A DNA stretch of 64,000 nt, taken from positions 248,001 to 312,000 of the forward strand of contig NZ_JBLWFK010000002.1 of the NCBI RefSeq assembly GCF_048323675.1, in the 5' to 3' direction. Positions 44,680-53,621 of this stretch are shown here, in pieces (the first letter of the stretch is position 1; every line of letters begins with the position of its first letter). Origin of the DNA: Mangrovimicrobium sp048323675. GTDB taxonomy: Bacteria; Pseudomonadota; Gammaproteobacteria; Pseudomonadales; Halieaceae. The translations under genes were made by a program, and so were the position numbers. Under the pieces are notes generated by a model. That model made no database searches, was not told the origin of the DNA, and saw only the letters and a list, made by a program, of their open reading frames with translations.

Positions 44680-44910
44680 GGCGATCCTCTCGTTATTTGT
44701 AGTGTTCGGCTCAGGCGAAGAAACCGGCCCAAGTATCCGTTACTTCGGGCTTGGGTGGATTGACCATACCGGACACGGCCCGCATTGCCGAATTACAATT
44801 TTGTAGCCTAAACCGGTGAATGCGCCGTATAATGAAACGAATCGGGTGACATAAATACAACACGCCGGCGCCGGGAACAGGTGGCGCCGGGCTCGAACAG
44901 GAGTCATTGC
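44680..44910. other. Divergent promoter region of the TauD gene
   Basis: A TATAAT -10 (44828-44833, plus strand) without a clear -35, followed at 44852-44862 by TAAATACAACA, the motif found over the Rieske promoter. No further gene is seen. Confidence 0.45.
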
Positions 44911-45750
44911 ATGGCCATCGCAGCGAAAACCCTCAGCCCCCTCGTGGGTTCCCAAATCGACATCGACCTGGAGACCCTGCTGGAGGGAAGCCTGCGCGAG
45001 GAAATCCGCGCCCTGCTGGTCGAGCGCGGCGTACTCATCGCTCGCGACCTGGAGATGACGGATGCGCAACAGCGGGCGTTTACCGCGACCCTCGGCGAAC
45101 TGCGCCTGGGGACCGTATCGCAGGAGGGCGACGCGGGCCTGATGAAGGTGACGCTCGACAAGGAAAGGAACCCCGAATACGCGGATTTCTTTCCCGGCAC
45201 CATGTTCTGGCACATGGATGGCACCTACGACGCCACGCCGCCCTTCGCCACGGTGCTGCGTCCCATCGTGATCGCACCCGAGGGCGGGCAGACCGAGTTC
45301 GCCAATACTTACGCCGCCTACGAGGCATTGCCGGAAGACTATCGCGCCTGGCTCGACACCCTGCAGGTGGTGCACAGCATGCAGGCGGCGATGTTCCACG
45401 CCTGCCCGGAAGCCGACCTGGAGCAGATCGCCCGCTGGTGCTCCTACCCCACGCGTACCCAGCCGCTGGTCTGGCAGCACAAGTCGGGGCGCAAATCCCT
45501 GGCGCTCAGTACTTCCTGCTCGCATATCGTCGGCCTGCACCCCGCGGAGAGCCACGCGTTGCTGCAGGAATTGCTGCGACACGCGACCCAGCCGCAGTTC
45601 GTCTACTCGCACCAGTGGCAGCCGAACGACCTGCTGATGTGGGACAACACCGGCACCATGCACCGCGGCCGGCCCTACGACCCGGCCAGCGGCCGCCTGA
45701 TGCACCGGTTTACCCTCAACGGCGAGGAGCCGATGCGGGCGGTAGCCTGA
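44911..45750 (+). CDS. TauD/TfdA-type Fe(II)/2-oxoglutarate dioxygenase
   Basis: A 279-residue dioxygenase. The Fe ligands are the HMD of FWHMDGTY (His and Asp, about 100) and the distal His of MHRGRPY; the 2-oxoglutarate Arg is in GRLMHRF. Family members hydroxylate a carbon beside a sulfonate, ether or sulfate, or act on fatty and amino acids. I chose ATG 44911 (MAIAAKT). It diverges from the SDR/LLM/Rieske group and shares a promoter motif with it. A similar enzyme is at 62104. Confidence 0.88.
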   Translation: MAIAAKTLSPLVGSQIDIDLETLLEGSLREEIRALLVERGVLIARDLEMTDAQQRAFTATLGELRLGTVSQEGDAGLMKVTLDKERNPEYADFFPGTMFWHMDGTYDATPPFATVLRPIVIAPEGGQTEFANTYAAYEALPEDYRAWLDTLQVVHSMQAAMFHACPEADLEQIARWCSYPTRTQPLVWQHKSGRKSLALSTSCSHIVGLHPAESHALLQELLRHATQPQFVYSHQWQPNDLLMWDNTGTMHRGRPYDPASGRLMHRFTLNGEEPMRAVA

Positions 45751-45767
45751 AGTGGTACTCCGTCGCC

Positions 45768-45842
45768 GCAGCTGCAGGCCAATGTCCCGTGCTTGTTCGA
45801 GAGCGCTTTAACTCACCGCACGGGACATTGTCCTGCAGCTGC
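45768..45842 (-). repeat. Hairpin element B1
   Basis: Arms 45768-45792 and 45818-45842 pair at 24 of 25 positions around a 25-nt core. Read on the minus strand, the core (GTTAAAGCGCTCTCGAACAA) matches the core of B2 at 17 of 22 aligned bases, while the arms differ completely. Confidence 0.75.
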
Positions 45843-45901
45843 TTGCCGGCAGCGTAATTCACGTTGGTGTTGCTCCCCGGGAAATACGCTGGTGAGAGAG
45901 A

Positions 45902-45970
45902 TTCAAACCCGCAGGACGTCCGCTGCGACTAAAAGCGCCCTGGAGCAAGCGGGCGTCCTGCGGGTTTGAA
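45902..45970 (+). repeat. Hairpin element B2
   Basis: Arms 45902-45924 and 45948-45970 pair at 23 positions (22 Watson-Crick plus one G-T). The 23-nt core contains CTAAAAGCGCCCTGGAGCA. It is in opposite orientation to B1, 60 bp away. Confidence 0.75.
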
Positions 45971-45986
45971 GCTCGGCTAAAATTTT

Positions 45987-46027
45987 CCGAACCCGAACCC
46001 GAACCCGAACCCGAACCCGAACCCGAA
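45987..46027. repeat. CCGAAC hexanucleotide repeat
   Basis: Nearly seven uninterrupted copies of CCGAAC lie 14 bp before the tamA stop. It is a simple-sequence tract that can change copy number by slippage. It lies outside coding sequence. Confidence 0.9.
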
Positions 46028-46041
46028 ATCCCGGATCGGCG

Positions 46042-47967
46042 CTAGAATTCCGGACCCACCGTGATATAGATCTCGAAGGCATCGTCCGCCTTGTCCAGCG
46101 GGATGCCGATGTCCAGTCGCGCCACGCCCACCGGGGAGCGCCAGCGGACGCCGAGGCCGGTACCGTACTTGGGGTCGATATTGTCGAAGTCGTTGAAGGC
46201 GTTACCGCCGTCGAGAAACACCGCTAGGCTCCAGTTGGGGATGACCTGGTGCTCGTACTCGATGCTGCCGACCGCGAGGTGTTTGCCGCCGGTTATCGAG
46301 CTCTCCGGCACCAGGCTTTCCCAGCCGTAGCCGCGGATACTGCGCACCCCGCCAGCGCGGTATTCGTAGTATTCCGGCATCAAATTGAAATTGACGTCGA
46401 GCACTTCGCGACTCTCCGCGTCGGAGTAGCCGGCGGCTGCGCGCAGGAGGAGCCTGTCGTCCGTGAACAGGGGGCGGATGAACCAGCTTTCCAGGGTGGC
46501 CTGCCAGAAGGTGATGTTCGAACCGAGGCTGTCGTTGGCGCCGAGCAGTTCCAGTCCCAGGTATTCGCCGTCGCGGATAAACAATCCGTTGTCGGCGCGC
46601 GACAGTTGCAGGTTGAGGCTGGCAACCACCGCCTCGAAATCTGGCGCCAGGGTGTCGTAGGCCTGCGGGCCGATGGAATCGATGATGAACTGCTGCTCTT
46701 CCTTCGAGAAGTAGCCGAACAGGACCTCGAAGACGTCATAGGTTTCGGTAACCAGGCTGATGCCGGGCACGCTGGAGAACCGGTATTGCCCCCATTGCCG
46801 CAACGCCGGATGCCAGAAGGCGGAGAGCAGGTTGGTGCTGATCCGGGTATCGCCGCCGACCTCCAGGCCGACATCCTCGTAGGAGAGGTCCTTGCTCTCG
46901 TGGCGCGCGGCCAGTTCGATTTCACTGCCGTCCAGCGGTTGCAGGGGAATGGTGTAGTTGATGTCGCCGGCGAGCCGCTGGCGGTCTTCCACTGCCGCAA
47001 GGCCAACGTTGAAGCGCTGCCCGCGACCGCCGACGTAGCGGCGGGTCCAGTCCAGCTGGACGCCGAAGCCGGTGTCGGTACCCCAGCCGAGGCTGCCCCG
47101 GTAGCGATTGGGCTGGTATTCGTCCAGCACGATCTTCAGGGGAACGACTGTCTGGTCGCCTTCCAGTGGTTGCAGCTCCACGATCTCGACTTCGCGAAAA
47201 TAGCCGCTGCGCCCCAGTACCCGGCGCTGCTGCGCCAGTGCTTCGCCGGTAAACGCCTGGCCGGGTTGCAGCACCAGATAGCGCTGCAACCAGGCGTCAT
47301 CGAAGCGCCGCTGCTCGAAGCTGATCTGGCCGATGACAAAGCGCGGTCCGGTCCTCAGGCTGAGCTGGATGGTCGCCTGGTAGCGCACGAGGTCGACCTC
47401 CACCCGGTGCTCCTGCCAGCGGGCGTGGCGGTAGCCCAGGGCGCGGACTTGCTGCAGCAGGTCGCGCTTGGCTTCCTCGTAATGCCGGTGATCGAGGGGG
47501 GTGCCAGGCTGCAGCGGGAATTGCGCCGCCAGCGTGTCCAGGTCCGGGTCCCTGGTGTCGCCGAAATCAAGTTGCAGCGCGGCCACGGCAATCAGCGGGC
47601 CGGGATCGACCTGGTAGGTCGCGTGCCAGGGACCGGTGGCGTCCGCCGGGGCTTGCAGTTGCGCTTCGATCTGCGGCTGGTAATAGCCAAATGGCTGCAG
47701 TGCGCGCCGGATATCGCCCTCGGCTTTCTCATGGAGTTCGCGTATTCGGGTAGCGTCGAGTCCCGCCTGGTCGCGGTGGCGTTCGATCTCCAGGGAGGCC
47801 TGTGCGTTCTCCAGCGCCTCACCCTCGAGTCCGAGGACGCTGACCTCCACAATGCTGTTGGCAGCGTGGCAGGACAGCGCTGGCACCAACCAGGCGGCGG
47901 GCCAGAGCAGCAGCCAGAGGCAGAACAGGCGGCGGGTCAGCAGCCCGCTGTTGCGTCTAGCGCTCAT
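46042..47967 (-). CDS. tamA: Translocation and assembly module protein TamA
   Basis: A 641-residue Omp85-family outer-membrane protein. The signal peptide (LFCLWLLLWPAAWLVPALSCHA) is followed by POTRA repeats (about 40-290) and a 16-strand barrel ending in Phe (VGPEF). The VRSIRGYGWES loop matches the conserved Omp85 lid-lock region. With TamB it inserts autotransporters and other outer-membrane proteins and moves lipids. Its start overlaps the tamB stop by 11 bp. It is transcribed after tamB, the reverse of the E. coli order. Confidence 0.92.
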   Translation of the reverse strand: MSARRNSGLLTRRLFCLWLLLWPAAWLVPALSCHAANSIVEVSVLGLEGEALENAQASLEIERHRDQAGLDATRIRELHEKAEGDIRRALQPFGYYQPQIEAQLQAPADATGPWHATYQVDPGPLIAVAALQLDFGDTRDPDLDTLAAQFPLQPGTPLDHRHYEEAKRDLLQQVRALGYRHARWQEHRVEVDLVRYQATIQLSLRTGPRFVIGQISFEQRRFDDAWLQRYLVLQPGQAFTGEALAQQRRVLGRSGYFREVEIVELQPLEGDQTVVPLKIVLDEYQPNRYRGSLGWGTDTGFGVQLDWTRRYVGGRGQRFNVGLAAVEDRQRLAGDINYTIPLQPLDGSEIELAARHESKDLSYEDVGLEVGGDTRISTNLLSAFWHPALRQWGQYRFSSVPGISLVTETYDVFEVLFGYFSKEEQQFIIDSIGPQAYDTLAPDFEAVVASLNLQLSRADNGLFIRDGEYLGLELLGANDSLGSNITFWQATLESWFIRPLFTDDRLLLRAAAGYSDAESREVLDVNFNLMPEYYEYRAGGVRSIRGYGWESLVPESSITGGKHLAVGSIEYEHQVIPNWSLAVFLDGGNAFNDFDNIDPKYGTGLGVRWRSPVGVARLDIGIPLDKADDAFEIYITVGPEF

Positions 47968-50900
47968 GGGTGAACGTCAGGTTGACCCGGTTGTCGGCTT
48001 CGCCGGCGGTGGCCTCGATGCCGTAGCGGGGGGTGATGGTGAACAGGGCGTCGAACTCGCTGGTCTCGGCAATCAGGTTGTAGCCATAGCCGACGTAGAG
48101 GCGCGGGTGCAGGTAGGTGCCGATACCGAGTACGCTGTCGTCGGACCCCGCGGAGTGGCCGGTCAGGAGATAGGACTGGATTTCCGACGCGTCGAGTTGC
48201 GGGCGCGAGAACAGCTCCAGCAAGGGCTGGTCGAGGGGGCCGCTTACCTGCACCCCGGCGGCGCTGACCAGCGGGTCGTTATCGATCCAGCGCACCGCAC
48301 GCAGCGCCAGTTCCGGGCGGTCTGCCGGCACCCGGTCGAAGATTACCTGGCCGGTCTCGATTTCGAGGTCCTGGCCGAAGGCGCGGAAGGTGCCTTCCTC
48401 GATGCTGTACCGGCCTTCGGCAATGGGGATCAGCTCGCGGCGCCGCGGCCGGTTGGTGAAGGTCGCGGTGCCGGCGATCCTGCCCTTGAGCCCGAGGGCG
48501 TTGACCCGCACCCTGTCGCCGAGGGCGATTTCGACCTTGCTGTCGAGGCGGAACGGAGCCTTCAGGGTATTGCCTTCCAGGGCTTCGCCATCCGCACCGA
48601 GGATGACCACGTCCGCCGAGGTGGCGATGACCTGGGCCTGCGGCGTGTCAGTCGCCTCTGCCTCGGTGGAGGCCATCGCCGGGCTGATCGCCAGCTTGGG
48701 GGTAATGTCGGCGCTGGGTATTTCCAGGCGGCCGCGCACCGTCGCCGTCTCGCCATCCCACTGCAGCTGCAGGTCGGGGGAGAGCAGGGCGCGTCCGTCG
48801 CGGGTATCCCAGACCTCGAAACGGTTGCCGCCCAGGGCGAGGTCCAGGGCGCGGTCGGCGACATCCACCTGCGCGTCGAGGCTGAGTTTGCCGGGGCCGG
48901 AGCTGGCGCCGCCGGTGAGGAACAGGTAACCCGGGCGCTCTGGGTCGCTGGCCAGTTGCAGGTTCACGTCGCGCAGTTGCAAGCCCGCCGAGCTGACATC
49001 TGCCGCGGCGTTGCTCAGGGACAGCGTGCCCTGCAACTGCGGTTCGCCGAGATCGCCCGCCAACTGGAGGTCGGAGAACAGCCGCCCGGAGACGTTTGAG
49101 AGTGCCGGTACCAGGACGCTGATGCCGCTGAGGTCGCTGATGTCTGCGTTCACCTGCCCTGCCAGAGGCTGGGGCCCGGTGAGCGGCAGGCGCCTCAGCT
49201 GCGGGAGTTGCAGCTTTGCGTCCAGCAGTTGCTGGCGCTCGCCGTCAAAATTGAAGGTCGCAGCGAGCCCGCTGGAGGGATCGAGGTCAAATTCCAGGGC
49301 GCCGCCGCGGTGGCGGAACGCCTTGCGGCCGTCCCCCTCACTGAGGAGGACGTCACCGGGACTGAGGCTGAAGTCGCCACTTCCCTCCAGTTCGCCATTG
49401 CTGCCCACGCCAGCCCTGACTGTACCCTCCAGGTTCCCTCCCAGGGTCGGCACAAAACGCGCCACGGGCATTTCTTCAAGTTGCGCAGAAAATTGCATAG
49501 CACCATCGGCAAGGTGTTGAGCGCTGGCGCAGAGCCTTGGCGGGGCCGCGCTGTCGTTTGCGTCGGTGGTGAGGCAGGCATCCTCCAACCGCTGGCTTTG
49601 CGCGCTCAGTTGCAGAGGTGAAGGTGATTGCAGGCGCCAGGTGCCAAGGCTGGCGGAGTCGGCCAGCAGTTCACTGAGGTAGCCGGTCCACGCCATGGCT
49701 TGCCGGTCGAGCCCTCCGGTGAGTTGCATGTGCAGCTGATCCGTGGGGGTATCCAGCGCGAGGTCGAGGGAGTGTTCGGCGATGGTACCCGCAGCGTGGA
49801 TTGCCGCGGTTTCCAGCAGGCGCTGGTCGCCGTTGCTGACGCCGCTGACTCGCAGCTCGATAGCCAGCGGCGCGTCGGGCGCCAGGCCGGCCCGGATATC
49901 GGCGCGCAGCTGCTCCAGCGACTGGCCGTCGAAGGCGAGCGCGTCGCCGTTCAGCTGCATTTCCAGCTGCGGGTTCTGTGGTGTTCCCGAGAGCGTACCG
50001 TGACCTGACAGGGAGCCCTCGGCCCCGGGCAGCAGGCCGCCCGGCTGGGGGGCATCCAGCTGCCACTGCAGCTTGAGCAGGGAGGGGCTATACAGCCCGC
50101 TGGCGCTGAGCTGGTTGTCGCCGCTGTGCAGGCTGAGTCCAGCGAGGTCCACTGCGTCGCCGCGGACTGAGGCCTGGGCGGTCAGCGCGAAGTCCTGGGC
50201 GGCCAACTGCCCCCTGAGATAGGCAAGGTCGACACTGGCATCGGGACCGCTTTGCGGGTCGATGCTGCCCGTGGTTCGCAGGGCGAGAGCCAGCTGTCCG
50301 GGATAGTCGGCCAGCCACTGCCCCGGATCGAGCTTTTCCCCCTCGGCATCGAGCTGCCAGCGCAGCGTGGGCGCCCATGCGATGTCGCCGTGCAGGCGTA
50401 CCTGGCCGTCCAGCAGGCGCGCTTTCAGTGTTTCAACTTGCAGGCTGGAAAGGTTGCCGCGGCCCTGCAGCTGCCAGTCTGCCGGGGGAGCCTGGCTGCC
50501 CGCGCTGCTGGCCACCAGCGCTACCCGGTAATCTTCGCTTGTGCCGCTGAGGTTGAGGTGGCCGGCGGGGCTGCTGAAGGCAGGCGGGGTGGCGCTGTCG
50601 TCCCCCGGGAGTTGCGCCAGCGGCCAGGCGAGCCCGGTCCACTGCAGGCTGGCCTGGAACACCGGGACGCCGCCGGCGGGAAACTGTGCATCGCCGCTCA
50701 GGGCCAGGCGCAATGGTGAATCGGCCAGGGCGAGGTCGAACCGGGTCAGCTGCGCACTGCTATCCACATAGCGGCCATTGATACGGCCGCTGGCTTCGAG
50801 CTGTGGCGGCAGGGAGGGGCTGTAGACATCGAGCGACAGGCCCTGTGCGCGATAGTCGAGGGTCGCGCTGACCGGGCCTTCCCAGCCAATGTCACCGCTC

Positions 50901-51913
50901 AGCTCGAGGGAGCCGGGTGTGCTCTGCAGGCGTAGCAGGGTGAGATGCAAGCCGCTGATGCTGCCCTTGTCCGCCTGCAGTGACCAGTGCAGTGTTTCCG
51001 GTGTCGCGCCGCTGACCGCGCCTTCACCACTCAGGCTAAATAGATCGATGGAACCCCTGCTGGCCAGTGTGCCGGGGCCGATCACCAGCGCCCGTTCGCC
51101 GGTAGCGAGCGGCAGGGCCGGCCAGTCGAGGTTTATCGTCCAGGCCGGCTGGTCCAGCAGGGACTGCAGCTCACCGTGCAGGTTGACCGGTAAATCGCCG
51201 CTGCCGCTGTGGCTTACCTGTAAATTCCCGGCGTTTCCGCGCGCCAGCAGGTGACCGCCGATACTGCGCTGGTCCGGCAGTTGCCAGTGCCAGGTGGCGT
51301 CCAGGTCCAGCGGCAGGTGCGCGTCGAGGCCGATGCTGCCACTGGCTTCCAGCCCCCCCTCCGGTGCGGCCACGCGCAGGTCCCGCAGGACGAGTGAATC
51401 CCCCGCGCTGATCGCAGCGCTGATCCGCTCTATGACGACGGGCGGGGAGTCGCCGCTGGTAACTGAAATCCTGTCGATCTGCAGTTGCTGCAGGCGAATA
51501 TCCAGCGGCGCGCGCAGGGACGCGGGGTCGAACGGTGCCGTAGTTTCCGCCGGGGTATCGGCAGGTGACAGCACCACATCGAGGCCGTCCACCTGCAGCC
51601 GTTCGATTTCGACCTGGCCGCGCAACAGCGCCAGGGGGAGCCAGGCGAAGTCCAGGGATTCGACCCGGACATCGGTGCCCGGCAGCGTGATCGCCAGCCC
51701 GTCGATATGCAGGGAACCGAGCAGCCGGCCGCGCAGTTCGCGCCAGCCGAGCGCGCCGCCGGCCGCGTCACGGGCGAGCCCGGCCAGTACCCGGGTGCCG
51801 GTCTCGCTGCCCCCGGCGGTTAGCAGGGCAATGCACAGCAGCACTGGCAGGGCGAGGAACAGCAGGATTCGTTTTGCCAAGTGCTGCACTTCTCCGGTGA
51901 TTTGTGGTCTCAT
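47957..51913 (-). CDS. tamB: Translocation and assembly module protein TamB
   Basis: A 1318-residue AsmA/TamB-like protein. A single N-terminal transmembrane anchor (RILLFLALPVLLCIALLTAGG) is followed by a very long beta-helical body of repeating LxLxGxL strands. The C-terminal DUF490/TamB domain ends GYNLIAETSEFDALFTITPRYG...NLTFTHER. It bridges inner and outer membranes, pairing with TamA. The start is uncertain: I use ATG 51913 (MRPQITGEV), which leaves a compact cytoplasmic tail, over ATGs 9 and 18 codons upstream. Ribosome sites are weak at all of them. Confidence 0.9.
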   Translation of the reverse strand: MRPQITGEVQHLAKRILLFLALPVLLCIALLTAGGSETGTRVLAGLARDAAGGALGWRELRGRLLGSLHIDGLAITLPGTDVRVESLDFAWLPLALLRGQVEIERLQVDGLDVVLSPADTPAETTAPFDPASLRAPLDIRLQQLQIDRISVTSGDSPPVVIERISAAISAGDSLVLRDLRVAAPEGGLEASGSIGLDAHLPLDLDATWHWQLPDQRSIGGHLLARGNAGNLQVSHSGSGDLPVNLHGELQSLLDQPAWTINLDWPALPLATGERALVIGPGTLASRGSIDLFSLSGEGAVSGATPETLHWSLQADKGSISGLHLTLLRLQSTPGSLELSGDIGWEGPVSATLDYRAQGLSLDVYSPSLPPQLEASGRINGRYVDSSAQLTRFDLALADSPLRLALSGDAQFPAGGVPVFQASLQWTGLAWPLAQLPGDDSATPPAFSSPAGHLNLSGTSEDYRVALVASSAGSQAPPADWQLQGRGNLSSLQVETLKARLLDGQVRLHGDIAWAPTLRWQLDAEGEKLDPGQWLADYPGQLALALRTTGSIDPQSGPDASVDLAYLRGQLAAQDFALTAQASVRGDAVDLAGLSLHSGDNQLSASGLYSPSLLKLQWQLDAPQPGGLLPGAEGSLSGHGTLSGTPQNPQLEMQLNGDALAFDGQSLEQLRADIRAGLAPDAPLAIELRVSGVSNGDQRLLETAAIHAAGTIAEHSLDLALDTPTDQLHMQLTGGLDRQAMAWTGYLSELLADSASLGTWRLQSPSPLQLSAQSQRLEDACLTTDANDSAAPPRLCASAQHLADGAMQFSAQLEEMPVARFVPTLGGNLEGTVRAGVGSNGELEGSGDFSLSPGDVLLSEGDGRKAFRHRGGALEFDLDPSSGLAATFNFDGERQQLLDAKLQLPQLRRLPLTGPQPLAGQVNADISDLSGISVLVPALSNVSGRLFSDLQLAGDLGEPQLQGTLSLSNAAADVSSAGLQLRDVNLQLASDPERPGYLFLTGGASSGPGKLSLDAQVDVADRALDLALGGNRFEVWDTRDGRALLSPDLQLQWDGETATVRGRLEIPSADITPKLAISPAMASTEAEATDTPQAQVIATSADVVILGADGEALEGNTLKAPFRLDSKVEIALGDRVRVNALGLKGRIAGTATFTNRPRRRELIPIAEGRYSIEEGTFRAFGQDLEIETGQVIFDRVPADRPELALRAVRWIDNDPLVSAAGVQVSGPLDQPLLELFSRPQLDASEIQSYLLTGHSAGSDDSVLGIGTYLHPRLYVGYGYNLIAETSEFDALFTITPRYGIEATAGEADNRVNLTFTHER

Positions 51914-51989
51914 CAATGCTGGCTGAAAAACCCTCACCATTCCGGGAGGTCGCGCCAGCCAAAACAATACTAGTTAAAGGTGCATCGCA

Positions 51990-52502
51990 ATGAAACTCAC
52001 CGTTTGCCTAAGCTCGCTTTTTGTCTTCGTCGCCAGCGGCGCGATGGCCATCGACCTCAATACCGACGCCCTGAAAACCATGCAGCAGCAGGGGCAGGAG
52101 ATTGTCGCCCAGGCCCAGCAGGCGCAGTGGCGCAGCTTCGCGCTCGACGGGGACATGTGCCTGCAGATGGCCGGCACTCCGGACAAGGTCGGCGCCAGCA
52201 TGGTGGTGCGCAAGTGTAATGCCAGCGCCAAAAACCAGCAGTTCAGTTTCGATGACCAGGGTCGCCTGGCGACTCAGGGTGGCGTTTGTGTCGGCGTGGC
52301 CGGCGATGCCAGCAAACCCGGCGCCAACGCGCTCACCCAGGCCTGTGGCGGCCAGGCATTCCAGAAGTGGCGTATCGACGAAGCCGGACGCCTGCACAAC
52401 AACGCCAACAAGTGCCTGCTGGCGGTCGGCAAGCCCGGCGAGCCCACCGGCAATGTGGTCAGCAGCAACTGCAATGCCTCACCCAACCAGGTCTGGAAAT
52501 AG
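51990..52502 (+). CDS. Secreted ricin-type beta-trefoil lectin-like protein
   Basis: A 170-residue protein with a signal peptide (MKLTVCLSSLFVFVASGAMA), a short helix, and one RICIN domain made of three repeats, each with a Cys pair and a QxW-like element: NQQFSF, FQKWRI, NQVWK. Such domains bind galactose-type sugars. No enzyme is attached; the small secreted lectin may bind cell-surface or environmental glycans. It diverges from tamB with only 76 bp between starts. Confidence 0.85.
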   Translation: MKLTVCLSSLFVFVASGAMAIDLNTDALKTMQQQGQEIVAQAQQAQWRSFALDGDMCLQMAGTPDKVGASMVVRKCNASAKNQQFSFDDQGRLATQGGVCVGVAGDASKPGANALTQACGGQAFQKWRIDEAGRLHNNANKCLLAVGKPGEPTGNVVSSNCNASPNQVWK

Positions 52503-52544
52503 TCCGGGCCGGCCAACTGCGTAAGAATGGAGCCGCGTGAGCGC

Positions 52545-53444
52545 TCAGTAGCTCACGCCGGTCAACTCCTCGGACAGGCGCCACAGGGTTTCCGCAGCGC
52601 TGCGCTCCCGGGCGCGCTCGCTGCGGCCCGCGGCGGCGGGCGGTCCACGCATTTCCTTTTTCCCCGAAGGGCCGTAGTAGTCCACCGGCAGGGCATCCGG
52701 GTCGGTCGCCGCGCGCAGGGTCGGTAGCGCCCCCATCGCGCTGTCCTGGCCCATGAACAGGCCGAGGAAGCGGTATTTCCAGACATGGCGCTGCAGGTCG
52801 GTTCGGGTCCAGCCCGGGTGTGCCGCGGTGACCATGGGGTTGTCTCCGCTGGCTTCCATTTTTTGCGCCAGCTGCAGGGTGAACAGCAGGTTGGCCAGTT
52901 TGCTGTCACAGTAGGCCTGGCTGCTGTCGTAGGCGCGTCGTTGCCAGTTGATATCGTCGAAGTCCAGGTTGCCGCGCCAGTGGGCGAGGCTCGAGACGTT
53001 CACTACGCGCGAGTCCCCGGTGGCCCGCAGGAGGGGCAGCAGGTGGCCGGTCAGGGCGAAGTGACCGAGGTGATTGGTGCCGAACTGGATTTCAAAGCCA
53101 TCCCTGGTGGTGGCGAAGGGGCACATCATCACACCGGCATTGTTGATGAGCAGGTCGAGCCGCCGGTGTTCCCCCTGGAAGGTGTCGGCGAAGGCTCTCA
53201 CCGAGGCGAGGTCGGCCAGGTCGAGATGCTGAACGGCTACCTGGGCGCCGGGATGGCTGGCCCGGATGGCGTCGGCGGCACGGTTGCCTTTTTCGCGGTC
53301 GCGCACGCCCAGGGTAACGCCCGCGCCCTTGCCGGCGAGGGCGCGGGCGGTTTCCAGGCCGATACCGCTGCTGGCGCCGGTTACGATTGCGACGCGACCG
53401 TCCTGGGCTGGCATGTCCTCGATGCTCCAGCTGGCTGCTTGCAT
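52545..53444 (-). CDS. SDR oxidoreductase, retinol-dehydrogenase-like
   Basis: A 299-residue SDR of the RDH/WWOX subgroup: TGASSGIG, NNAGVM, Ser in VNVSSLAH, then LDFDDINWQ and YCDSK. It is similar in plan to the SDR at 23037. ATG 53444 (MQAASWS) is chosen on homology. It converges with the lectin gene (42 bp) and diverges from the SDR at 53622. Confidence 0.88.
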   Translation of the reverse strand: MQAASWSIEDMPAQDGRVAIVTGASSGIGLETARALAGKGAGVTLGVRDREKGNRAADAIRASHPGAQVAVQHLDLADLASVRAFADTFQGEHRRLDLLINNAGVMMCPFATTRDGFEIQFGTNHLGHFALTGHLLPLLRATGDSRVVNVSSLAHWRGNLDFDDINWQRRAYDSSQAYCDSKLANLLFTLQLAQKMEASGDNPMVTAAHPGWTRTDLQRHVWKYRFLGLFMGQDSAMGALPTLRAATDPDALPVDYYGPSGKKEMRGPPAAAGRSERARERSAAETLWRLSEELTGVSY

Positions 53445-53621
53445 GGTTTTATCCTTATTGTTTTGCGGTCCGCTGGCATCGTGACGCCAGTCCCGAGCGA
53501 TAGTCAAGGTTGACCCGCAGCGCTGTGCGCCCTACATTCTACGCCCTCGATTGAGCTGGTAGTCACCACTGATGGTTATAACCAGCCCGAACCGGTATAC
53601 CCGTCAACCAGGAGATTCGAC

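Larger units (their letters stand above)
45751..46041. other. Intergenic region with two B-type hairpins and a hexamer repeat
   Basis: Between the convergent TauD and tamA genes lie hairpins B1 (45768-45842) and B2 (45902-45970) and the CCGAAC repeat (45987-46027). There is no gene. Confidence 0.7.

Noticed and set aside
46249..47973. 574-residue plus-strand frame over tamA
   Set aside because: It is the antisense shadow of tamA, with no ribosome site or recognisable domain.
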